Below are positions 1 to 10,769 of a stretch of 64,000 nt of DNA, piece by piece. Both the position numbers and the translations under genes were made by a program. This DNA is from Anastrepha obliqua (Eukaryota; Arthropoda; Insecta; Diptera; Tephritidae), in the NCBI RefSeq assembly GCF_027943255.1, contig NC_072895.1, forward strand, positions 38,166,001 through 38,230,000, read 5' to 3'. How positions within the stretch are numbered: position 1 is the stretch's first letter; every line of letters begins with the position of its first letter. The notes below the pieces were generated by a model. That model was not told the DNA's origin. It made no database searches and was given only the letters and a program-made list of their open reading frames with translations.

Positions 1-489
1 AAGAAAAGTAAGGATATTATTGAGTAGTACAGCCCGAATATATAATATGTATATACCGCCTTAATGAAAATAAATTCTATGGGCGTAGAAAAATAAGTAT
101 CAGATCACGTTTGTCTAGAAGCAAAGACGTAAAATTCTGGACAAAATACTTTTTTACGAACCAAACTAAAATTAATTTGCTTGGTCCTGATGGGAAGACC
201 TTTGTTCATCGTAAATTAAAACCAAGAGTTCAAATCACTGCTACATAACAAAGTCAGTCATTTAATCGTGTAAAATTGTGCATCTGCCTACTTGACAAAT
301 GTCAAAGCTGACATAAGAAAGGTACCGTCTAAGAATTATTCTCTACTGACATCTAAGCGTCAATTTTGATAGGCCCTTTATGATAAAAAATATCATTTGT
401 CAATTTTCCAAACAAAGTATAATTAAATTAAAAGGTTAAAAAACAAATACAAAGAAACAGTTGTTTTTTGTTTTCATATTGTACATGTA
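1..489. other. AT-rich flank, nothing recognised
   Basis: No exon-like or transposon-like stretch was recognised on either strand. Confidence 0.4.
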
Positions 490-495
490 TTTATT
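490..495 (-). terminator. Poly(A) signal of the CSP gene
   Basis: TTTATT on the plus strand, i.e. AATAAA on the minus strand, about 105 bases past the CSP stop codon. It is the closest canonical signal. Confidence 0.5.
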
Positions 496-597
496 TTGTT
501 CGCTTTTGACATACGGAAATTTAAGCAAGATTGTGGAATACTTAATATTAACTTCATAACCTTAGTGGTTTAGCTTTTCTATTGGGTGAATACAGCC

Positions 598-740
598 TTA
601 AACATTTTGGTATTTCTTTAGAAGCATGGCCCAAACATCTGGATACCTGGTTTGTAAAAAATTTGTTAATTTTTGAGCGTTTTGAGCTTGTTGTGGCGAG
701 CAATTACGACAATTCCTTAAAATAACTTCCGGGAGGGCAG
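598..740 (-). CDS. CSP exon 2 (second cysteine pair, C-terminus)
   Basis: Preceded by a pyrimidine-rich acceptor ending TTTCATTTCAG. The first two bases complete an Ala codon with the last base of exon 1. It encodes ALPEVILRNCRNC and the C-terminal helix, and ends in TAA at 598-600. Confidence 0.9.
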
Positions 741-3700
741 CTGAAATGAAAAGGGAAAGTATTTTAAGAAGTCCATATATACGTTAAGAAAGTCAAGATA
801 TTTTTCAACAAACAATTTTAGGAAAAGGCGTTGATAGATTAGACTAGATTTTTACTAAATTCTATCATTAAGTTCGTGCCATAGTCGAGTGTACTTGCAT
901 TTGGATTATTCGCAGTTAGTTTAAAGACTCTTACTTCTCGAACATACATTAAAAATAAATGGCATTTCTTCAAAGATGCACGCCAAATGGATGCACGATA
1001 AAACTATTATAAAGGGTGACCAGATTGGAGGTACTTTTTCCAAAAGGGTTTTTGGACAGATTACGCGTGCCTACTGTCAAACAAAATACATGATTTTTTT
1101 CAGTATTAAATGATATTTTATCATGGAATGACTTACGCCTCAACAACGTTTACAAATCGTACAATTGTATTACGAAAGTCGATGTTCTGTGAAAAGTGTT
1201 CATCACGCACTCTGGCCAACTTATGGTGTACATAACCATTGGCAAAACTGAGAATAATTTTACATTAATGGATGATACTCGACCGAGTAGACCACGTATA
1301 GCCCGAAGTGAAGAGAAGGAAGAATCGGCTCGGCGTCGATCTCAACAACTCCGCCTATGTTATGGCACTACTATGGGCGATTTTACGCAAAGATCTCGGT
1401 TTGGAAGCATATAAAATACAGCTAGTGGGCTCTTGAAGATTCGCATTTTGGGACCCAACTTTTGTTCAGCGATGAGGCCAATTTTTGGCGTAATAGCTAC
1501 GTCAATAAGCAAAATTTCCAGTGGATTGGCCACCAAGATCATGTGATATCATACCTTTGGACTCTTATTAGAGGGGGTATGTAAAGTCCAAAGTAAAGAA
1601 AACATTTTTTCTAATAGCAAACCTCCGAGAGTATTTCTGCCATGAAAAAGCTCCTCATAAAAAATATCTACCGTTCGGAGTCGGCTTAAAACTGTAGGTC
1701 CCTCCATTTGTGGAACAACATCAAGAGGAGGTGCTCGGCCAAACACCCAAAAAAGAGTGTAAGCGCCAATTATATATATAAATACATATATAAAGGCCAG
1801 ACAAAGCTATAGGTTTTTCGCTTCTTTTTAAGCGAACGAAACTGAAACTCTATAAAACAATAATTACGCCTTGCGATACTTTTGCTTCTGAAACCTGGGG
1901 AACGCGTAAGTCAGATGAAGAAAAGCTTAACATACCTTGGAGTTTGTCGACTATTTTGTGAGGTATTTTATCGCCGCCTGGCTAGCAGTGAAAATGTAGA
2001 TATCATCTCCAGGTATCGCATCACACTGTACCAGTGTCACGGCTTTGATTATTGCCATCAGTTCGGCCTGAAAGATACTACAGTAGTCGGGGAGCCGAAA
2101 ACTAAACTTCCCCCCGATGCTCGGAATGCACAATTCCACCCACCTTGCCCTCGAGCTTTCATCCCTCTGTGTTTACATGGATGGACTCGCTCTGTCTTGC
2201 ATCGTCCCGTTCCAGGTCTTCTCGTTCACACAACGAGTATGTATATGTACACCGATAGATAGTGGAGGTAGCTTTTATCGGAGCTCGATAACATTTATGT
2301 CGGGAACAATACGTGCATTAAATTTGGACATCTTTTATTTAGTCCTTATCGATTTACACGCATTTACCAAAAAGTGGGTGTGGTAACGCCCATTATTCAA
2401 ACTTTACTTGCTTCGTATTTCTTTTTTGGGTCCATCATTTGTACCCAGACGAGTAATTTTGTTTTTGGCAAATCTTTTCTTGAATTATCATGCATTCGAT
2501 CGGACAGGCGAGCGGACAGACATTGCTCAATCGACTCCTCTCATCAATCTTTTTTAATCCATTTCTGTTTTGTAAACATTCAGCAATATTTTGATGTACA
2601 ACAAAAACATTGGAATACATCCAGTGATGCAACCATTTACTAGTTTTATTATAAAAATTTAGACTAATTTATTGCCATATTAGGTGTTTTGTAGACTTTC
2701 TCTTAAGTCTGGTGAAGGTTATAAGATTTGCATTTATTTTTGTGACAAGAGGAGTGGTGTCTTGTGTGATATGGCATATTTTCTTATTTCTTTAATTATT
2801 GTTGGTACTTTGAGATTACGATAAATTTGTGCATTTGTGGACATAATAAGGGGCGTATGAAATCGTTCTAAGTGCTTTCAACGGGAATCTTTGAAGTATT
2901 TCAATGATGAAGTTAGCTACAGTGTCCCAAAGTCGAATGCCATATGTCCATATCGGTTTCCAGATAGCTGAGTAAAGTGAGAGCTTACTTTCGAGAGAAG
3001 GATAAGAATTTCGATGTAGTAACTAATATAGGCTTCTGAGTGTTATTGCTAGTTTTCCATGTAAGTTTGCTATCAAGATGCTTGTCGAGATATTGTGTGA
3101 CGTTAGTTTGTGGGATTGTTGTATTATTGAACTTAACGGGTGGGCAAGTTTTTTGATTTAGTGCCAAAGTGACTTGGGAAGATTTTGTCTCGTCTGGCTT
3201 AATGCGCCACTGTTTCAACCAATGAGTTAGTTTATCAAATCCTTTCTGGAGTTTTGTGTGAGGCCACATGGGGGTGAGAGTCAATTGTGAGTCAATCTGA
3301 ATATTTTTGTATATATATACATATGTATGCATAAACATTTACTACAGAGTGATACCTCTCTAATTGACTATTGAACTTTTGAAAAAATTACTATGAGAAA
3401 AGTTAAATTTGCGACATAGTTCTTTTTCATAATCTGACTTTCATTGGAATAACAGTCGTAAGATAATTCAGTAATAAATCCCAAAAATTGGGCCTCGTTC
3501 TTGAATTAATATCATGCGCAGAATGGCAAAACTTTTCTATTGTTTAAAGTATCCAAATTACTACTAAACATTAATTCAAATTTTCCAATTACGACTTACC
3601 TTTCAACTGCCTTCCCAATTGATCACAAGGGCTTTTTTCCAAAACGCACATTATTTGTCTGCTAACAATTACTTGATTGTTAAGAAGTTTATTAATGTTT

Positions 3701-3792
3701 TTGTCATCAGAATCAATTTCGCAAATGAAAATAACTAATAGCAAAAATATATATTTGAATTCAAAACTCCGTGAGACGCTAGCTCCTTTCAT
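598..3792 (-). CDS. Chemosensory protein (CSP, OS-D/A10 family), two exons
   Basis: Small secreted carrier of the insect CSP family; members bind hydrophobic ligands in lymph or haemolymph. Coding exons are 3792..3600 and 740..598 (minus), joined at GT/AG sites in phase 1 to give about 111 residues. Residues 1-27 form a signal peptide with a hydrophobic core (FLLLVIFIC). The mature part carries the four family cysteines in exact C-x6-C-x18-C-x2-C spacing, the last two in RNCRNC, followed by the family-typical C-terminal YPDVWAMLLKKY helix. The intron falls one base after a Lys codon, the position conserved in insect CSP genes. The 2.86-kb intron holds mariner, SINE and LINE fragments, but both exons read clean. 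No paralogous tandem copy is visible. The specific ligand cannot be inferred. Confidence 0.9.
1014..1560 (+). mobile_element. Tc1/mariner-like transposase fragment
   Basis: From about 1130 the plus strand reads as a broken transposase N-terminus: QRLQIVQLYYESRCSVKSVH, then PTYGVHNHW, then RPRIARSEE and RRRSQQLRLCYGTTMG in shifted frames, then FSDEANFWRNSYVNKQNFQW near 1460-1530. This is the helix-turn-helix and start of the DDE domain of a mariner-type element. The AGGGTGACCAGATTGGAGG stretch near 1014 looks like the 5' end. The 3' part is lost near 1560. It lies in the CSP intron. Confidence 0.7.
1597..1790 (+). repeat. tRNA-derived SINE, 5'-truncated copy
   Basis: Carries the body of the repeat seen elsewhere in this window (CCTCCGAGAGTATTTCTGCC, then CCATTTGTGGAACAACATCA, then GCTCGGCCAAACA). 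The tRNA-like head is missing. It ends in an AT-rich TATATA tail near 1775-1795. Confidence 0.75.
1945..2262 (-). mobile_element. LINE RNase H fragment (R1-like)
   Basis: The minus strand reads DGSKLEGKVGG near 2180-2150 and then FRLPDYCSIFQAELMAIIKA, the RNase H domain found at the C-terminus of I/R1-type LINE ORF2 proteins. Frames are broken and there is no reverse transcriptase next to it. Confidence 0.65.
2680..3340 (-). mobile_element. Jockey-like LINE, C-terminal reverse-transcriptase fragment
   Basis: Reading the minus strand from 3260 gives WLKQWRIKPDETKSSQVTLA, then PPVKFNNTTIPQTNVTQYL, then WKPIWTYGIRLWDTVA and ILQRFPLKALRTISYAP near 2980-2830. This is the thumb and C-terminal region of Jockey-clade ORF2. 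It is interrupted by stops and frameshifts. Confidence 0.75.
3600..3792 (-). CDS. CSP exon 1 (signal peptide, first two cysteines)
   Basis: Starts at a true ATG (CAT at 3790-3792) and ends AAA G before a GTAAGT donor (complement of 3594-3599). It encodes 64 codons plus one base, including CVLEKSPC, the first cysteine pair with x6 spacing. Confidence 0.9.
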
Positions 3793-4240
3793 TTCAAAAT
3801 TCTTAGCCTTATTCTCAAAAACGAAGGATATTTTTTCTTATATGCAAAGGAAGAAACGTTCTTGTTTTCCAGGAGCAGAAACTTGTACAAATAAATCCAT
3901 GATGTACATATTTACATACATACTGGCACATATCACATGGTCATATACTATAAATTACTGCGCATGTATTCAAAAAATATCAAAGATTTTCTTATACTTT
4001 CAGTTAACTATTCGGTATTTCATAAGCAACACAAATAATGGTTGCAACAGCTGAAAGACTACTTACATTTTTTAGAAAGTAAGCAACTGCGGAAAATAAT
4101 ATACATACATAAATATAACCAGTACATACAGCAGTTAGTTTCAACGACATCGGCAGGTTGGTATCTTCATTAAGCAGTAGTGTACTGCGCTAACGATATA
4201 TAACTAGACTTAAAACTCTACCTGGGATCTACATTTTTAA
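3793..4240. other. Region upstream of the CSP gene, nothing recognised
   Basis: AT-rich DNA 5' of the CSP ATG that should contain its promoter. No core promoter motif could be assigned by eye. Confidence 0.35.
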
Positions 4241-4375
4241 GCCAAATCTGAACGGCAAATATTTTTTATAAGGAGATTTTTCATGGCAGAAATACACTCG
4301 GAGTTTTGCCATTGCCTGCCGAGGGGCGACCGCTATTAGAAAAAACTTTTTATTTATTTTGGGTTTCACCGCCGG
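4241..4375 (-). repeat. tRNA-derived SINE fragment, reverse orientation
   Basis: Matches the SINE body in reverse: GAACGGCAAATATTTTTTAT, then CATGGCAGAAATACACTCGG, then GCCATTGCCTGCCGAGGGGC, then CGACCGCTATTAGAAAAAAC, then TTTCACC. Both ends are truncated. Confidence 0.75.
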
Positions 4376-5489
4376 AAGAGTGTTTAAAATACCACACGTG
4401 TCAGCAAAGCCGCCGTCTAGCTTGCATGGACTAAAAACTCAACCCTCTCCTTCCCATTGAGAACCGTCATGGGAAGCTAGTTTCGTTCCCTCGACGTTCT
4501 GTAAATAGCCGTAATTTTCGCCCTTTGCTCTCGAGCGAATATCACGCCCACCCTTCTTGCACGAGGAACTACTACGCTAGTTATAACGTTGTAGACTTTC
4601 TGTGTCTAAAATCATGTTGCCTTATAGATAAATATCTTGCATAATCTATAGCGGCTGCCAGTCGAGGATTAAGCAGTTTAAGAAGGTACTGCTGTGTGAG
4701 ATTCGGGTTACTTTCTTATTGCTTTAAACACAAGCTGTTAGTTTTTTTAAATTTTTTTGAATGCCCCTCACGCCAGCCGTACATAACTAGCAGATCTAAC
4801 TCTTCAACTGAGTTGATTCGACACCCATTTTCTTCTCTGATTTCATGATCCGGGGAAAAGTTCTTTTACAATGTAATCCATACTTAGATGAAGAGATCAC
4901 GGTTAAGGTCTATCGGAGTTATTCCCATTCTTATTTCTAGTTTCTTGCAATAGCGACTTTTAGCTGCCTTTTTTTTTACTATGCTTCTGAATCTACAGTG
5001 GACTGCCCTGTTCGCTCCTGGTGGATATTCATCTGAGGTGAAAGCACTTATTTCGGGCTTATTTAATGCAAATTATTGCTGCTCTTACGTCTTCTGTGAC
5101 CCTTCTGGGGGTTGTGTCTCGGTGGGTATATATGTATGTACATTAACAGTAGCTATTGTATTAGCACTTCAAGATTGAGCTACGTATTAAAGCTTGCACG
5201 TAATAATTTTTCTCGTGTTTACACCGAGTATTCCTTTATGGTTCACTGAGAACGATTTAAATTGGTAATTTGTGAAGTCTTCGAAGCGATACAATCTGTT
5301 AATCATTTCTGCACCCGAGTTTTCTAAATGTGGTTGCTATTCCTATGTTTATGGTTGTCAGCCCGAGCCTGCTCACCATATCCAGGACTGTCCCGTCTTT
5401 TAAATTCGCAGTTTACATTCCGCACACGATGGATTTAGTTAAAACCACCGCCAACTTATGCCGCTCCTCAATATCATCTAGATTGTTTC
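4376..5489. other. Intergenic, probable old repeat, unidentified
   Basis: Base composition around 4370-4620 and 4980-5170 is less AT-rich than its surroundings, which suggests decayed mobile DNA. No protein family could be recognised in either strand. Confidence 0.3.
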
Positions 5490-5690
5490 GAAGAGTTGTC
5501 TTTTCTGAAACCTCGTTTGATATCAAATGGCTCGGAGCGGTCATTCCCAATTCTGACGAAGCTTTTGGTAAAGCACAACGTAATTTTGCTAAGCGGTATT
5601 AAGATTAAGTGGATTAATTAGACATAGTGGTATCGAAATCGGCTTTAAAATCTACAAAGATTTGGCGTACTGAGCATCACAATCTAATGA
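5490..5690 (-). mobile_element. RTE-type LINE fragment
   Basis: Nucleotide similarity to positions 51550-51800 of the intact RTE element: TCTGAAACCTCGTTTGATAT, CCCAATTCTGACG, AGATTTGGCGTA. It corresponds to the reverse-transcriptase palm region (RGFRQGD) and is heavily diverged. Confidence 0.7.
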
Positions 5691-5699
5691 CTTAATCTC

Positions 5700-7465
5700 G
5701 GTCAAATAAAACGAGTTTCAGCTTATTTCCTTAAATTTCAGTTTTATTGGCAATGATGTTAAAAACTGCTATACTCGTACATATGTATACGTTTTGGTAG
5801 TTCGAATATGAGTTTGTAACGAATAATGGAGAATCAGAAAGAATGGTAATATTTCAAAATTTAAGGACAATTATTGTAGGCTTAATATACTTGAATTATT
5901 TACAGCAAAGACGAAGAGGCACAAAAGAGCGCATATTTTACTAGATTTACCAAGCTGTCCGTTAATCTCTTGTTTTTTGTTTGCTTTCCGCTGCCAAAAT
6001 GGTGAAATGGAAGTCTATCGTAAGCATCTTCTAAAGTTCTTTTAGAAAAGCTCACGATGTATTCTATCATTCATAGAAAAATTGTTACACATTTTGAACT
6101 GGCAATGACTTTAATTCTACATGCAAGCCCATATAGTTATTTTGGCTAAATTTCCCATGCAAAGCCAGCTCATAGTTTCGGATGGTGGTCATATACAACG
6201 CGCCTATTATGACATTAGTGCCGAAACAACTCCAAATACTCATTATCGGATTGCAGATACACCCACTCTAGAAAAATTGTACGTCACTATTTCCTCCTTG
6301 CCTAGTTGGGGTTAAAATTCTATCTGATGATATTATAGGTTCTAATATATCGATTTAACAGTGTTATATACATATTTTTTCATAACGAGCATACATAAAA
6401 AAGGAGTAATCAAGTGGTTATTTCACTCAAATCTCTCTAGGTAATATACATTCGAGCACTGTTGTATTAAAATATTTATATTATGATTGTGGTGTAATAA
6501 GATGCATATCTCACTAATTTTGAAACAAATGTAAAATTGATAATCGAAATGATTTGTGTGGGAAGGAAAAAATACTTTGCTTAAAAAATTTTCGTTTCAC
6601 AGCAGCTCAAATAAATGCGTAGCGATGCGCCTACATACATAAATAAAGTACTTCTACATTTGTGTTAGCTAATTTATATAGGACTCAATATGCTTACAAA
6701 TCGATTTTGCTTTTTTTTGCCGGAAAAATGTTAGTTCATATTTTAAAATGTTGTGCGCTTTATGGCGAAAATAGATATATTAAGTATAACCTTCGAAAGT
6801 GGTTCGGAGATTTTCGGGTTGAAATTTGAAATTGGTATTACGGGCAAGTTATGACAACAGAACAGTTGATCCTATGACTATCAGTATAACCAAATTGAAT
6901 TTATTTTTAAAAACTTTCCCGACGGAAATATACATTTGCAGGAGTACATCTCTAAAAGGACTAAACAAAAAAAGATGTGTTTTAAATTAGGTTAACCCTA
7001 AACAAAAATGGAAGTGATTAGTCTGGGATTAGTTTATCTACTATTAGTATATACATATGTAGCTGTTCTATTCTTTTACTCGACCTGTGAAAATAATGGG
7101 GTTTGTTTGCTTGGACTCGATTATCAAAGCGTTGTCTTAGTCCATTTTTTTATTCGTCTGATTCCTCATCTCGGAGAACACCACTATGTCCTAGGTCTCA
7201 ATATTAACAGAGACGTAACTGGCATTGTGTGTTTAATTGGCATTTTCATGATGAACACAAATTACTCACGAAAACGGCTAACCTCCGACTGTATTTCTTA
7301 AAGATCCTCATAATAAATTATCTGGCATGTAGGCAGCCAATAACTACCCCGTTTGCCCCGATTTTTTTATTATTATTAACAGATCTCAAATGTATACAAT
7401 TCAACAAAACAACAAAACCATTCAATAACCGACGGCTTCGCGGAGTTTGCCTATAACACATTTGT
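5700..7465. other. Intergenic, nothing recognised
   Basis: Short ORFs at 6121-6315 and 7008-7301 have no recognisable domain or codon pattern. The second is hydrophobic but lacks any family signature. Confidence 0.35.
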
Positions 7466-7469
7466 CACC

Positions 7470-7725
7470 CACTCGCACTCTAACTGAGGTGCAAAGTGGC
7501 ACAAATTACTTTCGTATGGTGGTCACGGTTGCTGCTGCTTAAGATTATCCGGCCCGACACAGATTCCCAGCCGAATCAGTTAATCTTCCAACTGAGCGCC
7601 AGCACCTACGCTAAAACTAGTCTATGGATCTCAACATGAGGAATCTAAATTTGTCTATTCGGCAACTGATAAATCAGTAAAAGCGGACTCAAAGCATCAA
7701 TGACAGAATGACCATCACATTCTAC
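7470..7725 (+). mobile_element. Fragment of the 2A-bearing LINE family
   Basis: Diverged nucleotide copy of about positions 32210-32420 of the full element. It shares CCCAGCCGAA, then ATTCGGCAACTG followed by AAGCGGACT. It corresponds to the linker between endonuclease and reverse transcriptase. Confidence 0.6.
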
Positions 7726-8780
7726 GATTTAGCTCGAATACGTTATGTTTCCACCCACTTTTCTCAAAAACCCCATTGTGCAAGAGACTATTACTCAAAA
7801 CCATGTTGGGATGGGCACTTTTGGACTAAAGAATCGTGTTTAGCGCCCATATAAAAAAAACAATAATAGATGCAACGAAATAACGTATTAAACAAACAAA
7901 AACATAATATTTGGTACAATTTTTTAACGAAAATGTATTTCGTTCGAGCTTACGAGATACTCTCATTTGTGATTTTTGTCATCTGTTGGAATATAGTGAT
8001 TTTGAGTATGTGGTAAATATAGTTTATCAAAATAATTGAAACTGAAAAGAGAAGATGCTCACCGCGTGTATTTTGTTAACATCAAGCTTGAAATTCGCCA
8101 TCAATACAGTGTCTTTTTTTTTTTAGGCGTCACAACGCATTGAAAGTCGAAAAGTGTGAGGCTTGCCTTTCGGCTCTCCCCTCCACAGCTTCGTCTCCCT
8201 CCCCACCCTAATGCTAAATGCTACTCCCTTTCAAAATCAAAACGAACTCCCTTTTTCCTGCCATGTACGCATACTACACTCTCTTGCTTCCTTACGCATA
8301 TTCAGCCGTGTTGGAAAAGTTTTGTTCTTGTAAACTTTAGCGCACTCATTTGTCATTAATCTGATTGGGAGTAGCCCAGCAATAACCATAATGGAGTCTT
8401 CTGATACGGTGCGGAACGCGCAGCACACTCTCACACTCAGCCTTTATTATCTCTGCCTCTGAACGTAAAACGTTCGCGTGTGAAAGGTGCTCTTTTGAAA
8501 TTAAACCTATGGGCAATTATTACGCCCAGGTATTTAATAAACGACAGTGTCTGTCTTGTAACTCCTTAATTCCAAATTTTTCATGATTTTAAAAAATTAT
8601 TTATTATTATAAAAAATTCCTCTCTTTCTTTTTTCGTATTTTGAAAAAGACGAAATATAGATAGTTTCCGCCAGATAGTTAACATGGAGTTGGTTCGTTG
8701 AAACTTTTTCTGCTGGTTTAAAGGTTACGTAAAGGCAACACTTACTGAGGATCCGTGTTGGCCACGCACATAAAAACTAA
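7726..8780. other. Intergenic, nothing recognised
   Basis: Contains a pyrimidine-rich block (8150-8330). No gene or TE family could be assigned. Confidence 0.3.
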
Positions 8781-10040
8781 ATAAAGTTCAAGTATGGAAG
8801 ATGGGGTTCAACCTAAGTATACTTTATGGTGGTAGAAGGGGATTATACAACCAATTTTATCATATGGATCGGTAGTTTGAAAAACTCTAGGGGAAATTGC
8901 AATACTTAATTACTTGGCAAAATAGAAATGTGCAATAACGGTCAGTGTAATAAGATCATGTCCTAGGGAGGTTCTCAAATGACACAAGTAGTTCCGGTAG
9001 ATCTCCATATGAAAAGATGGCTACCATGAATACACTGAGGTTAAATGAAGTAGGTCGCTGGAAGGAAAAACTTATGGTCATGCCAGTCTATTATTGCGAC
9101 AAACTCAGTTCACCTCGGAGAGGACTGATTACATCATTCCAACGGTGACATTGAACAGGAATTTCGCTGCCCACTTTCCATTGGGAGGAATGGAGTAAAG
9201 GACTTTTAGTAAACAAGGTTGACACTATAGTCTTCACAGATGGCTCCAAAATGGATTGTGATGGTGAAGCAGGTCTACTCGTCTATTCAGAATTGAAAAA
9301 TCTGTACGTCTTCCCAATATTTGCAGTGCCTTCCAGACGGAAGTACTGGCAATAGGGGAAGCTTGAAGGCTACTACATACTTCTCTTTCAAGTGCAATAT
9401 CGCTATTCTTTCGAATAGCTAAGCTACAATCCAAGCACTGGATTTGGCTACAACAATCTCTAAACTTGTGGAACAAAGCAGGAATAGCTTTACCACCTTG
9501 AGGGTAAATCTTAAAGTAACCTTAATCTGAATCATTGAAGGAATGGCAAGAGGGGGATTTTCCATGAATAACATTCTTGCTGAATCGGTATTCACACCAC
9601 TGGGTGCATTCAAGAATGCAATTTCCTTAAAATATCTACAAATCGCGAAAGCGACTAGACGACATGCAAAGTTAGCAGAACGAAGGGATTCCTGCAGCAT
9701 CACGCCAGTGATAACTGGCTTCTAGTCTATCGGGCAACAAGCAGCCAAAATGGGCATCCCTCACAATAGACACTGTCACAGTTGTAAACAACTAGAGAAA
9801 AGTTAAACGATTTTCCACTTCCTCTGTGAATGCCATGCCTTTTGGAATGAAAGAATATCAACCCTTGGCAAATCACTGTTCGAGTGTCTGTAGTATCTCG
9901 AACAACTGTCTGTCTTAGACCGTCAACAACAACAAATTAAACAAGTTGATAGCGCGGATGTGGCAACAAAATGGTGCGCTAGCGCTAGATGGGTTCTGGA
10001 TGAATCACCATTTCAATCAACCAACCAACCAATATATTAT
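8781..10040 (+). mobile_element. R1/I-like LINE, degenerate 3' half
   Basis: The plus strand reads ILSYGSVV near 8855, PIDLHMKRWLP near 9000, VFTDGSKMDCDGEAG (RNase H start) near 9232, and near 9750 the terminal zinc-knuckle-like segment HCHSCKQLE followed by FLCECHAFW. It ends in a CAACCAACCAACC tail near 10015-10032. All parts are broken by stops and shifts. Confidence 0.75.
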
Positions 10041-10048
10041 ATTAATAA

Positions 10049-10224
10049 GCGGCCGCCGCAGCCGAATGGGTTGGTGTGTGACTGGCAAACCTCCGAGTGT
10101 ATTTCTGCCACGAAAAAGCTTCTCATATTTTTGTAGGTCCCTCCATTTGTGGATGCACACAACAAATTGGAAGAAGAGATCGGCCAAACAACCAAAACGG
10201 GTGTAAACGCCATTTTTTTTTTGT
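10049..10224 (+). repeat. tRNA-derived SINE, internally deleted copy
   Basis: Begins with the tRNA-like head (GCGGCCGCCGCAGCCGAATG) and then jumps into the body (CAAACCTCCGAGTGTATTTC) with box B deleted. It ends in a T-rich tail. It sits directly 3' of the LINE tail. Confidence 0.8.
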
Positions 10225-10699
10225 AAAAATGAAAAATTTCGCACAACCATTTTGACGAACTTGTGCATACAGATAAATTAAAATCAGCTGAAAATGGCTG
10301 CATGTCCCACCAAATGGCAGTGGTGTTTAAGACGTGTTAAAGTAAAATTATTTGTGTGGTAAACTCTGTGTTTATGAGCAGTGTTTAACGTAAAACTCCA
10401 AAAACGGCCTTTAAATACGAGTTTAGGGAGCAATGTGAATATAACAGGCGTGCGGGTTCTCTATTTATGACCCAACAATAATAAAATATAATTCTAATGA
10501 TATTGAATCAACACAATTAATTTAAGGAACGTGATTTTTAAGTCACAAGTTTACCCCAGCATACAATTTTTGAAGCCATTAATATTGTAGTTATCATTTT
10601 ATATATAATACTTAATTAGATTACAGAAATGCAAAACCTCAAAATGAATTCTTTTATTAAAGCTGTATAAATATTTGTTTTCTTTTCTTTCACCACTAG
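10225..10699. other. 5' flank of the ORP gene
   Basis: No coding or TE signal. A CACCACTAG acceptor ends at 10699, so the first coding exon is preceded by an intron and at least one non-coding exon lies upstream; it was not located. Confidence 0.35.
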
Positions 10700-10769
10700 A
10701 AAACAAATCAAATTTTTGGGAAGTCAGTATGATTAATAGCGACCCTGATACGAGTACAAGCTTTCACAG
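10700..10769 (+). CDS. ORP exon 1 (start codon)
   Basis: ATG at 10729-10731 after a CACCACTAG acceptor at 10699. It encodes MINSDPDTSTSFH plus AG of the next codon, and its donor is GTAAGA. The join to exon 2 gives HRSCLPSEM, matching the start of the ORP1/2 ORD domain. Confidence 0.75.

Noticed and set aside
3677..4054. 125-codon plus-strand ORF
   Set aside because: Antisense to CSP exon 1; no domain.
7008..7301. 97-codon hydrophobic plus-strand ORF as a small membrane protein
   Set aside because: No family resemblance, AT-driven composition, no supporting splice or poly(A) context.
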